A stretch of 64,000 nucleotides of DNA from assembly GCA_012932865.1 (NCBI GenBank), contig SAXG01000010.1:62001-126000 (forward strand), written 5' to 3'. The DNA is from Amylostereum areolatum. Taxonomy: Eukaryota > Basidiomycota > Agaricomycetes > Russulales > Stereaceae. The notes under the pieces were generated by a model. The model had not been told where the DNA came from and made no database searches. It saw nothing but the letters and a program-made list of their open reading frames with translations. The position numbers were made by a program, and so were the translations under genes. Below, one piece after another: positions 22,313 through 32,798 of the stretch. Each line of letters begins with the position of its first letter. Positions within the stretch are counted from its first letter, which is position 1.

Positions 22313-22769
22313 GTGTGCGTCGCCGGGATAGGCTTGGCTACGTACTTCCTCTGCGGTGCAGAATTCTGCTAGTTCGTTGCACTTTCCGGCCCTCCTCTGG
22401 ATACTTGTTGTACCGCACATGTATAGTACTACTTATTTTGGCGCGGATTTATGCTAGTGTATACGCATATACGCGCAGTGGATGCCAGTGACCCTGGCGG
22501 ATGTTCTGACCCTGGGTCGGCCGGGGGAGTACATACTCGTGTTCGTGGGTTGATACGTTCGGCTCTGTGTACCATGTGCCCGGGCACCGCTGTGAATCGA
22601 GGCTCTCTTGCAGTCGCAGACAGCCCCGACATAAATATTAAACGCAGCTCGTCATGTCGACCTTGAAGAGAATACAGGAGGTACTTACCGAAGGGCTGGC
22701 ATAGGTGGTCGGCAACGGCCGGTTCGGTACTCGAGTCTATTTGGCAAGTTCTCGAGGCTGTCTCGACTA

Positions 22770-23044
22770 CTGTACCATTTAAATCGGTTCGCCAGTCACG
22801 GGTCACAGAGAGGCCAAAATTGGCGAAATTTTTCTGATGTCATGCGTCACGAAGGTCACCGGCGAAACCATTTGTTGAACCCCGATGATGTCACCATTAG
22901 AAATGGCCGTTCACGGCCGCCCGGCGCGCTTGGCCCGGCGAAATTTTATTGTTGTCACGCTCACGCACATGGTTTGGCGGATGGAAATTTTCGCCAGGCC
23001 TGTCACGGTCACAACAGGGTGGCGAACCGATTTAAATGGTACAG
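22770..23044. mobile_element. 275-bp MITE-like element with 25-bp perfect inverted ends and TA duplication
   Basis: Bases 22770-22794 are the exact reverse complement of 23020-23044, beginning CTGTACCATTTAAATCGG. TA dinucleotides flank both ends (22768-22769 and 23045-23046), as expected for Tc1/mariner-type insertion. Inside, further partial palindromy is visible (GGCGAAATTTTT near 22822 against GGAAATTTTCGCC near 22983). No coding capacity. Short size, terminal inverted repeats and TA duplication fit a non-autonomous element. Confidence 0.82.
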
Positions 23045-23165
23045 TACTGTACCCGCTGGCATCAGCGAAAAAACGTTTGGCATGGATACATTTGTAAGTA
23101 TTTCCACAGGCCACAATACGCACCGTACGGTGAACTTTTCACCCAGATTTAGAGGACCAAGTTTC

Positions 23166-24025
23166 AGTGGGTGACTTCCCGTAGGCTGTTTTATTCGAGA
23201 ATCTTATTTTGTAAACATATTTGGACCCTGCTGCCGAGGTGCCGACGGTGGACGCGACGCGAGTGAGCTACATTCTCAGCTCAGACCCTCGTACTAGATG
23301 AACATCTGGAAGAGGGGGGGGGGACCCCTTTCTAGATTTCGGAAGCATGGAATAAACCATTTTAGGCAACTCATCTCTCCAGATCTCCCCACCCCGACGG
23401 CGCGCCATCCTCCCTCTGCTTACATCATACAATGTTGATGATTTTCTCAGTTCTGCCGCCTGCGTCGTCCTCCTCTGTCCCGCCATCAAACCGTCGCGCT
23501 GCTGCCTGTTTCCAATGTCCACCCATTCTTGTATCATATCACCTCACCCCTGCTTTCAACATGCCAATTTATCTCTCTACCGGGCTAGATCCGACTAGGA
23601 CCCAATCCTCTTGAGCCTGCTCCGCACCATACAAGACAATAGCAAGGGCAGTTAACACGTGTAGGTTCTCATCGTCATCTATATTGTAGCTTTCGAGCCT
23701 GAGGGGGTTGAGATCAGGTTGCATGAGAAAGAGGGATATGTTGGGGTCCATTGCAGAGGTAGGATTTGAGTTTGCGTGGTGGCAGACAACTTGAGACGGT
23801 GAAGAGACTCAGTCAGTGCCCCGTTTCCCGCCGCGACAGCGGCTGGCAAGCACCGAACTCAGGCCGACTTGTCGGAAAGCCTTTGCTCCTCAAGTGTAAA
23901 ATATCTCGGAAGGGCTACGGTTTACTCAATGGCATAAAATATTTGAGATTTGAGATTAGAGTTCGATTTCAAACATGTATAACTAGAACAAAATATTATT
24001 GCGAGGCTACGGGAAGTCATCCAGT
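23166..24025. mobile_element. Inverted-repeat element, copy 1 (about 860 bp)
   Basis: The left end AGTGGGTGACTTCCCGTAGGC is nearly the reverse complement of the right end (GGCTACGGGAAGTCATCCAGT, 24005-24025). The left 180 bases align by eye with the reverse complement of the copy at 31821-32212: a GATGCCGAC-like block, ACATTCTC-G-TCAGACCCTCG, and a G run followed by ACCCC. No transposase frame is visible. It is probably a non-autonomous DNA transposon; the outer limits are approximate. Confidence 0.65.
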
Positions 24026-24912
24026 TTTACAAGGTCCCCACAAGCTTTGACAATCACAGACAGGAGCCCCGAAGTTGTGAGCTAAAACTAAAAATAGCAA
24101 TTTTTCGGTTGATTCACCGGCTTTCCGCTTATGGAAATATCTCTATATTATCATTTCGCTTACAATACTGTAATCAATGGTTTATTTTTGCTGTTGAAAT
24201 TCAAATTTTTAGATATGATAACCGGTTCAATTTACAGATTACAGCTACTAGTAAGTACAGTAAGTAAAGTACACCAAATCTCGACTCCTACTGTAGACGG
24301 AGAGTGAGGGAGAGTGTCAGCTGCAGTGTAAGGGTGTCAAGAAGTAAAAGGGACATACTGCATGCTTGAAATATTTTAGGACCCCTACAATGCCGTCAGC
24401 TCTAAGTTGAACTTGAAAGAAATGAGCACGCACCTCTTGCACACCTCTCTAAGTCGCATCCTAGCCATGGGAGATGTGGCTGAGGACGGGGGCGACTTTA
24501 AAGCCGCACACTGCAGGGGTAGTCCGGGGTCCTACAGCGCAGCTACGCGGGATCGCACTTTGACGGTAGAGGTCGGAGAGAGAAAGCTTAACTGGTTTTA
24601 AGCTCTTGAAGGCACGGAGTTCATCGGTCCGCGGTCGGAATGATCTAAGCGCCTGTGTCATCTTCTGCTCGCGAACTTGTAATCTCTGCCAAAACTCTCA
24701 CAAGCCTCTCGGGGCTATAGGGAAAGTTTTAGCGAAACACACCTAGATTAGTTCCGGAGCAAGCCTAGGTGAGATGAATAGAAGAACACGGGGGGCTGGG
24801 ACGAGTTGGATAAACCCCTTACAAATGATTAGATAACCGGATAGGCCTCGTAAACGACGCGCGGAAAAAACAGAGGAAACCTTTTTCGCTGATGCCTCTT
24901 TCGCTAAACACC
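24026..24912. other. AT-rich intergenic stretch, no gene recognised
   Basis: These roughly 890 bases after the inverted-repeat element are low in GC and have only short open frames. They include the promoter of the following small gene. No repeat unit shared with the rest of the window was seen here. Confidence 0.4.
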
Positions 24913-25523
24913 ATGTCGACGTCAACCACCGTACGCACAATTTTCCGTCGCACGCCTACCCTCAAACGCAATCTCTCTTCCAAACCCTCCTCCACCGCCC
25001 CCGAGTTCTCACTCCCGCCCGAAAAACTCCGCGCGCTCATCTCGCTTTACCACCAAACCGAGTCCTTCGTTACGCCGGAGAACCTCGAGCGCAAGATAAC
25101 CGACACGTTCGTGTACAACCCGGACATACACAAAGGCGTAGAGGGACCGTTCATGGGCTGGTCGGACATCAGCAGCCAAGCGCGCGACCGGCTGAAGATG
25201 GACAAGCTCGCACATCCGGATACCAACGTAAGGAGGGGGTTGACGGACACACGGCAGGTGCAGGTGTTTGAGGCGCTATACGGGACGTCGCACGGGAAGA
25301 AGGCGGGGCTGGAGACTATCCGGGAGTCGTGGGGGCAACTTGAGGAGAGGTTGAATGGGGACCGAGAAGAGAGGGAGGCGAGGGAGGACACGAAGACACC
25401 GAGGACGGCTATGAGTACGTTTTCCGGGTGTGTGATCTGAAGCATGGAGTATCCGTAGCTCACATCTCTCCCGTAGGTCTTTCTTACACGCTTCTTGCTG
25501 TGCTCTACACGTATAATTGCTAG
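24913..25523 (+). CDS. Small mitochondrial-type hypothetical protein with hydrophobic tail
   Basis: Not recognised as a named family. The start at 24913 (context AACACCATG) gives MSTSTTVRTIFRRTPTLKRN, an Arg- and Ser/Thr-rich, acid-free N-terminus typical of a mitochondrial presequence; an in-frame ATG at 24892 is possible. The body is helical and charged (PPEKLRALISLYHQTESFV, TPENLERKITDTFVYNPDI). An intron 25415-25476 (GTACGT...GTAG, 62 nt) joins TAM to SLSYTLLAVLYTYNC with TAG at 25521-25523, giving a short hydrophobic C-terminus that could be a membrane tail. Unspliced, the frame ends earlier at 25440 with STFSGCVI. About 175 residues. It resembles conserved basidiomycete hypothetical proteins in style, but I cannot confirm orthologues. 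Confidence 0.7.
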
Positions 25524-26006
25524 CTTGCCCGTACCCTATTCGCAATGTTCTGACACCTGCACTACTGGGGTTCGCATCCGACCGTCACCCATACATCATA
25601 AACAACGCTTTATCAAATGCAATTAATGATACCGCACAGGCATCTTGCGACCTCTATTGCCTGGGAAGCGTTAACGGTCGCAAGAGCTCGAAACCCGCGC
25701 CACTATCCTAGGCATCTGCTGTGCCAGCGAAGCTATAAGGCGGCCCACTAGCATCCGTTGGTCTAGCTCCACGGCCGTCCCACACCGATCGACATCCCTC
25801 CGCTTCCCACAATTGCATTCTCAATTCTGATCGTGAATGTTCTGTCGCAGCGCATCAGACCAGACATAGGTGCTGGGTCCAAATAGGGGAGGGCGGGTCG
25901 TCGTCCTTCCATCAATAGCCCATACAGTGCCGGTCCAATTTTCCCTCAATGTGAACATGTTCGTTATGCATCCATAGGCATCCATGACCCTCCGCTATTA
26001 TGCATT
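25524..26006. other. Intergenic spacer with a short repeat fragment
   Basis: No gene is seen in these 483 bases. Bases about 25907-25932 (AATAGCCCATACAGTG...GTCCA) match the left flank of the repeat at 31821 (about 31789-31813) at nearly every position. This may be a fragment of the same repeat family or of a larger element around it. Confidence 0.5.
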
Positions 26007-27859
26007 ATGCCTCGCATCGTCTACTTCTCAACATTATTCAAAAGGGGATCCTCCCGGACTGTGACCGCAGTCGAGTTAAAGGACGGCGTCGAAGGATACG
26101 ATCTCATGCGTGCAATTTTTGCCCAGGACGAATCAACATTCAATAGGGACGGTGTCATTCTCAGCGACCTGATTACCATCCCGTTAGTGAGGTCTTTGTC
26201 CTTTTGCACCCGGAATATTGCTCACAGAAATCCATTAGACGTCGCCAGTGCCAGTGGATCCATTTAAAACCCTTGAAGATCGTGTCAACGCCGTCCGTGG
26301 CCACTGAGCCGCGTTCGATCCTGGATGTCGACATTGGTGACGTGGTTGCTCTCGACGAAAAAAGCATCGTCCTCGTAGTATGCGTGGAACCCGGTGAGCG
26401 CACTACTGCTTTGCTTCGCTCTGACAAGTTGGTCTAAGATACCACTGTCAGCGCGAGAAAACGCTCCCGGACGCCTTCTCACCAGATACCTATCCCCCGG
26501 AGGTTCAAATCGCCACTGACAGAAAAAGGTGGAGACCCTGCTCGGTATCAACGTCCCCTAAAACTTGACATCGCATACGTCCTCTCTGCTAGAGCATCTT
26601 AAAGCTGTCAACGATGGGGTCGCTGTTCGTCCACCCTCGACTGTGGCAAGTCAAAATAATGGATTACATTGGCGAACAGAAACCACGTCCGCTACACAAC
26701 GGTCGGCCCGACAATTTACATGGTCCATCTATCATACTGTACCACCCCGGTATTCGCCGAAATTAAAGACAAGCTCGATGCCATATCGACCGTCGTTTCC
26801 ACTACAAAAGAACTGCAACTGACGACGGACCTCATGACATTCGTCCGAAGGCCTAATGATGGAAAGGGGCAAGGACCGGTGATTGCTTTTATGGAGTGGA
26901 AGTCAGAGCTGGGAACCGGGGATGATGCTGGCATGGCCGCGCATACCCAGAAGCACATTGCACAAGAGGAGGTATGTCATCTATGTCTTTCGCGATGTAT
27001 ATGTCTCGAAATATCGCCTTTCGCAGTATCGGGCGACACGAAAGCAGTCGGCCTGTCCTTGCATCTTCGTGCCTTTAGCTGGAGCCCGCATCTGTATCTT
27101 TGGCGCAATCTCCACCAAATTCGTCACTGTGCAGCCATTCGTCGAGTATCATTTCATGGGTGGGTATCCACGCGCAAGTGAACGTGTCGCTCAAGTTGCT
27201 CGTATCTTCCAAGTGTTCTCCCAACCTTTGGAAACCCTGAAGGATGGATATCTCGATCTCAAGACCACGAACCCGGTGCTCGAGGATCCTTCTCGATTTT
27301 TCCCAAAACTTTCATTCCACAAACCTCATCCGACATTCCCCGTTCTGATATATATCAGCAAATTCAACTATATGGGCAGGATGGCAATGGGCCATCGACA
27401 TCCCATCTTCCACGCCATATTGGACGGGAAAGACGTCGTGGTCAAGTTCAGCCGAACTTACGATGCGGTTGCTCATGAATTACTCGCCGATCGTGGGTTC
27501 CCACCGAAGCTACGCTTCGCCGCACTTGTACGCGGAGGACACCATATGATCGTTATGGACCTCATTCCCTCAGGCCAGGAGCTTGGACGACTGGGGGTGC
27601 GAAGGAGGACATAAAAAAGGCCACCCGCATTCTGCACGACCACGGGTTCGTATTCGGGAATTTACGTCATCCGAACATCCTGGTCCTTCCCGAAACGCTA
27701 GGGGCCATGCTTATCGACTTCGAGTGGGCGGGGAAGGAGGGACAAGCAAGGTATCCTAGATATATCAACATGGTCGCCAACATCAACTGGGCTCCGACTG
27801 TGGAGGGTTTAGGGTTGAATGAGAGGGAACACGATATCCACATGCTCGAGCGTCTGTAA
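26007..27859 (+). CDS. Crinkler-like protein: Ubl-like header, REase-like domain and kinase-like domain
   Basis: Order of parts: an N-terminal header (VELKDGVEGYDLMRAIFAQD with VILSDLITIP, which sits like the L-x-LWKV-x-IP block of Crinkler headers); a middle segment ending SIILYHPVFAEIKDKLDAI; a PD-(D/E)xK-like nuclease patch (VIAFMEWKSELGTGDDAG) with SACPCIFVPLAGARICIFGA and RVAQVARIFQVF; then a kinase-like domain with VVVKFS (ATP Lys), HDHGFVFGNLRHPNILVLPE, MLIDFEWAGKEGQARYP and NINWAP. In this kinase group the loop is usually FGDLR-PPN; here Asp is Asn, so activity is doubtful. Several introns are needed. Two +1 breaks are required, at a C4 run (26745-26748) and a G5 run (27593-27597). 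The TAA stop is at 27857-27859. Such proteins are known effector or conflict proteins of fungi and oomycetes; the role here is unknown. Confidence 0.65.
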
Positions 27860-28398
27860 CGACCCGTAAACGACGCCGGCGAGAGCGTCTTCGGTCACTG
27901 ACATCAATTGTCGTTCCGCGTTCTGTATCAGTGGTGCGCTGGAGGAGTACTTACTCGCTGAAATCCACTGATGGCCAAATCCGAGTGGCATAACGGGGTA
28001 GATCGGGTTTGAAATCCAATTGACTAACCGAGGTCACAATCGAGCTCGAGGCGCCGTCCATTGTTCAGTTGGCCTGGCCCTACATTCAATATACCTAAGA
28101 CCTTCGTATCCCTTTGCTTTCTGCCATCACCATCACAATCCCATCTCCGTGTATCGTTTACGCTATTGACTCTTTCCCAACTCTTGCATCTTGCATTAGC
28201 ACCGTGGCAGCCCACTGACAGCGTTACAACTTTCAAGCTTGTGTGCGTGTTTTCCTCTTGTACGCGACCAACATTGGTTGACTTTTTTTTTGCAGACTGT
28301 GTTCGAAGTCTCTCTTCTGGATAGCCACATTCATGCATCGGTGTGCGATCTCGTTTCTCATAGCTTCACAGCTTCTCTCAACACTCGTTCATAGAGTG
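27860..28398. other. Spacer upstream of FunK1-A
   Basis: 539 bases between the Crinkler-like gene and the first FunK1 gene. A poly-T tract (28284-28293) lies shortly before an upstream in-frame ATG at 28333. No separate gene is recognised. Confidence 0.4.
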
Positions 28399-31300
28399 AT
28401 GTCGACAACTTATACGTCCAGCTCCATGTCGTCGTGCGACTCGGACCCATCGTCGCCCGTGAACCCGCAGGACGTTCCGGCACTTCCTCCACCACCTATG
28501 ATCCCTCGACTCGAGACCCCACCTAAAAGAACACCTACGGATGACATGCAGTCAACCTCGGGCTCACCTGTGAATGGTGTATCCACGCACGCAGCAAGCA
28601 TAGAAATGGCCGACTTGGGGTATATCTTCACCGCCCTGTCCAGTATAGCGAACGACGCGCTGACTTTATTTGTGTAACCGGATTATTTTCAGGCCTTGGA
28701 TACGTGACGATATGGAGCAGCGCATGGACACAACCCCCTTCGACGACATGCTCAAGTATATGCTATCGTTGTGTGTTCGGGATGGAGTCACCATCTACAA
28801 GGAGACCTTCCTGAAGGACTGCCTGGACGATGTATCATCTTTGTGTAAAAACAAAAAGAGCGACTTGGTGAAAACACTCATCGAGCAGTGCGTTCTGATG
28901 TCCATCTTGGCACACTGTGCTACTAGTACTAAATTCAGCCGTAGGTACGACCAAGTCGCGTACAAGGAAGATCAATATGCCCCCTTTGTCAAACTGGTGA
29001 ACAAGGCCTTCGATAAGTTGGATACGTTGACAGGCAAGGGCGTCTCCCGATTGCGGTCTGCTCCGAAATGGAATGGAGGGGAGGCGGTGATGTTGGTCCA
29101 AAATGACTCAAAAGCGATCGCAGACCACCACAGCGGCGACGAGACCGACCAATCACCAAAACTGACTGTCATCTCCGAGCACGCAGCCGAGAGGGTATAT
29201 CCGGAGTTCACGAAGGAGGCGCAGGCTCTGGGCGCGTCCAGCAGTCCAAGAGTGGATTGCAAATGCTTGGAGAAGGCACCTCAACACGCAGAACTCGAGT
29301 GGCCGGAAATTAAGGCGGTCTTCGAGCTGAAGATGTCTGAAACGCTCCAAGAGCCCCAGCCACCCTACGCGAAACCTGTCAAATGCGAAAAGTTCCAGTG
29401 CCCACCCCTGGAAAGACGGCATGTGTCGCAAAAGACGTACCAAATCATCTGGGAAAGCCCCTCACGAGGATCAACCAGGACAAGTCTCTCATGAAGATCG
29501 ACCGGGAAAAGGCCCTCACGAAAGGCAAGCTGCAACATCTGGGAGTCTGCCGCGTGGGTTTCCTTTCTCTCTGCACCTTCGACGCCCACCTGATGTGTTA
29601 TGATGAAGCAACGGACGCCAATGACACGTACGAACAGGATACGTTCGATCGCGAATCACAGCTTGGTGAGTATGAGGCTTATGTTATCACTCTCGATGGA
29701 CTCATTCGCTGACGATATCATCAGCTCCTGTCACTGGCTGCAAGCGCAAAACGCTTGCATCAGATTTCGAAAACTCGGCCAAAGCGAAGAAGCAAAAGGG
29801 CAATGTCCAATGTATGCCTTATGACATCAAGATGGGCTCGTATGCCACTGAAAGACTCTGCTGCCTACCATGCGTGATGCATACGATCGAGATTTTCGTT
29901 CACGGTATGTCGGTATTGAGTGCCTCCATGATTCATGGACTGATCCGCGGGTGCAGATGAGATTCTCTGGGTATTCTGGTTTGACAGACAGGGAGTCATC
30001 CAGACAGATGGACTAAATTGGGTCGCAGATTTTCCGCGGTTCCTTGTCCTTCTTCTGGCATTTCAACGCTTCAACAGAAGGAACTGGGGCGTCCCAGATG
30101 GGTTTCCGGAACGTATCCCGATGGAGCGCAAGCTTCCGAAGAAGGCGGCATCTACAAACCGATTCACGTCCCTCCAAGAACCTGTGTCGAATTCGGAGCT
30201 GCATTTCCCTGAACACGTTGATGAGCTGGTGCCGTCTGACGACCCCGACGTGCCAACGGAGTCCGTCATTACCCCCGCTACGACAGTCTCCGTCGACTGG
30301 AGCACAGCCATCTATCGTAAATACCAGCTTTTTGGCCGCGCAACGCAAGTGTATCCTGGGCAGGTAGATGGTTTGGAAGACAAACTCGTCGTCAAAATCT
30401 CATTCCCAGACAAGTCACGCGTCCCCGAGCCTCGAATCATCCGCATCGCACAACACGCTGACGTTGAACCGAACGACGTCTTCAACGTGAGGGAGCACCT
30501 ACCTGGCTTGGTGTGTACCATGGACATGCCGGGCTGCGATACAGGCGATGTGCGAGAAAGCCTAGGCCTGATGAAGACGGATGAGGAACACACTCGCCGT
30601 CGCGTCGTCAGAGTGTCCGTCTTTGTCAAGCTGGAAGAAATCTATACCCTTCCGAAGGGGCTGGATTTCCTGATGTGTTTCCTCGATATCGTCCATTGTA
30701 AGCAACATGCTACTCCGTTGCCATACTTTCTAATTCATCGGTATAGGTCATTACGTGCTGTGGGGCGCCGGTGTCCATCACAACGACCCAAGCCTGGCCA
30801 ACGTCGGGGTACGCAAGATCAATGGCCAGTATCGCGGCGTGCTAAATGACTGGGATCTTGCGACGATCGTAGGGCTGTCAACCTGTTTGGGGCTGGGCCG
30901 GACGGGCACGTTGCCGTTCAAGGCGCTAGAACTTCTCTGCGATGAGTTCTGGGAAGGCAATCTCGCCCGACTGTATCGCCACGACCTGGAAGGTTACACG
31001 TGGAAGCTGCCCTGGATCTTCTTGCAATACAATGCGAAGAATGAGTGCCAGTATCACCCTCGCATAGCGCAATGGACAACCCATGATCTATCCCAGCTAT
31101 ACTCCAACAAGGCTGGTTTCCTCCTCGATCGTGCAGCAATACAACCCTTGCCGCGATGGAAGCCGCTCTGGCATCTAGCCCTTGGGCTCCTGACCCTGGT
31201 CCGGAATGCTACGGAGGCTCGCAAAGCGCTGAAGAAGAAGGCCGAAGTTACCGCCGAAGTTGCCGTCGAGGAGGTAGTCGAATTGGACGTGATGGGAGAC

Positions 31301-31513
31301 CCAGTACCACCTCCACCCCCACCTCCAGACCTAGATTTTTCTCCCGAGGTGGAATACCAAATGTTTTGGGCCACTTTACAGCGACACATGGGTCTGAAGC
31401 TGTACGCCGTAACGCGCGCTCGCCTTGGCCTGCCTCTAGACATGCCTGCCTTGCCTCCAGCCACGGCACTCATCCTAGATCCACGTCTCCCTGTTGATCC
31501 TAAATCATCATGA
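28399..31513 (+). CDS. FunK1-type protein kinase A (fungal Pkinase family)
   Basis: FunK1 kinases form a large family expanded in multicellular fungi; substrates are unknown. Exon 1 (28399-28619, MSTTYTSSSMSSCDSDPSS) joins 28693 onward (GPWIRDDMEQRMDTTPFDDM). Later blocks are HAAERVYPEF, a nuclear-type basic patch (CKRKTLASDF, KAKKQKGN) and MPYDIKMGSYATERLCCLP with ILWVFWFDRQGVIQTDGLNW. The kinase core has YQLFGRATQVY, LVVKISFPDKSR (Lys), HHNDPSLANVGVRK (catalytic Asp and Asn), VLNDWDLAT (DFG position) and RTGTLPFKALELL. All core catalytic residues appear present. The TGA stop is at 31511-31513. Around 29383-29500 the frame must change and I could not place a convincing intron; this is the weak part. 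An in-frame ATG at 28333 would add a hydrophobic leader. The C-terminus has a Pro run (DPVPPPPPPPDLD). Confidence 0.85.
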
Positions 31514-31820
31514 GGCGTCATGGACTTCACCACCTATACTCACTCTTCATTCTTGACTCCCCTCGGACATGGCATTCATATTTGTTACATGTGCTCTTCA
31601 CGTACTACGAGATTTTGTTGTCGTCATTGCAGCGTTCCATCTTTACGGTGTATAACCCTCAGTTCTATGATCAGATCCTCCTCTCATATCCTTTCCATGC
31701 CAACGAGGAATTGTCGTGTTGTTGTCGTGGGCTGTTCCGGTCATAGATTGTATTCATTTTCACCGCCGATCACCGACCATCCTTTTACTAATAGCCCATA
31801 CAATGTCCGTCCAGTCTCTC
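31514..31820. other. 3' flank of FunK1-A
   Basis: AT-rich 3' UTR-like sequence. It ends in the segment AATAGCCCATACAATG...GTCCA, shared with about 25907, directly before the inverted-repeat element. No gene is seen. Confidence 0.4.
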
Positions 31821-32212
31821 ACTGGATGACTTTCCGTAGGCTTGTGTGAATTTTCGGGAGGAATAAACTTTTCGTAGCCGACTTGAGATGCAGTGGGAGG
31901 TGCATTTTTTATGTTGGAGCCCGTTCCGTACGCTTTGGGCATAAAGCTTGAATTAACTCAGAGTAAACGGCACAGCAAGCCGCAAAGAGACGAAGTGAGA
32001 CCGGGTCGGGGTAGAAGTTACCATATGAGGCCCAGTTGAGGTCTGAAAGGGGGGGGTCCCCCCCCCTCTCAAATTTTATTCTACTCGAGGGTCTGAACCG
32101 AGAATGTAACGCAGTCGCGACTCGCTTACAGTCGGCATCCCGGCTTCAGAGGTCTAAAAATGTCTACTTTATTCTATGAGCACAATTGAAGGGCTACGGA
32201 AAGTCACCCACT
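31821..32212. mobile_element. Inverted-repeat element, copy 2 (about 392 bp)
   Basis: The left end ACTGGATGACTTTCCGTAGG is nearly the reverse complement of the right end (GGCTACGGAAAGTCACCCACT, ending 32212). In reverse orientation it aligns with the left part of the element at 23166, including the TCAGACCCTCG block and a G run followed by a C run (about 32048-32068). No coding frame for a transposase. The two copies therefore represent one non-autonomous family in opposite orientation. No target duplication could be assigned. Confidence 0.7.
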
Positions 32213-32798
32213 ATTATGCCAGCTCTTCTACAAATACCTACTACTCAGCCTCGCATGCGTCTGCTCAACCTTCAACGTCTCATCTTATAATATCTCCATC
32301 ATTCGAACTACAAGAAAGTGCTGAAGCGTGGAAGGGTCCACGCCATCCTCATCCTGGAGCATCCGAGAGACTAGCGGAGCATTTTATTGACGTCTACCGT
32401 GATATGGTCGGAAGATTCCGCCTTCAGGCCTTTATCACTTTATCGGCATTTTACGTTTTTCATCCATGCATCATATACTAAAGGTCAGTTACACTTAAGT
32501 ACACGAGTACTTACGTATGTATCAGTGGGGTGGGGCATTGCGTGCAAGGACCGCGTGAGGCTTACATAAGTTTCCCACTGGCCAAGTTCGATCTCTCGGT
32601 GACCCAACGTGATATTGGTAGAATTAGCACAAAGTAACATGATCTGTCTATGCAGAGCATGTCTATGATGTGTATCATATGTCGTGCAATCAACGAATGT
32701 GAGGGGGGGGGTGGATGAAGCCGGAATACCCACCTGTATGCAAATCTCTACCAACTCGCACTCCGCGGCGGAAGGAGTCGGCGCTTCAGCTTCAGCGC
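32213..32798. other. Intergenic, no gene recognised
   Basis: AT-rich DNA with a short palindromic tract near 32490-32520 (TACACTTAAGTACACGAGTACTTACG). A 101-codon frame begins inside the repeat (32176-32481) but shows no protein-like features. G8 run at about 32703-32710. Confidence 0.35.
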
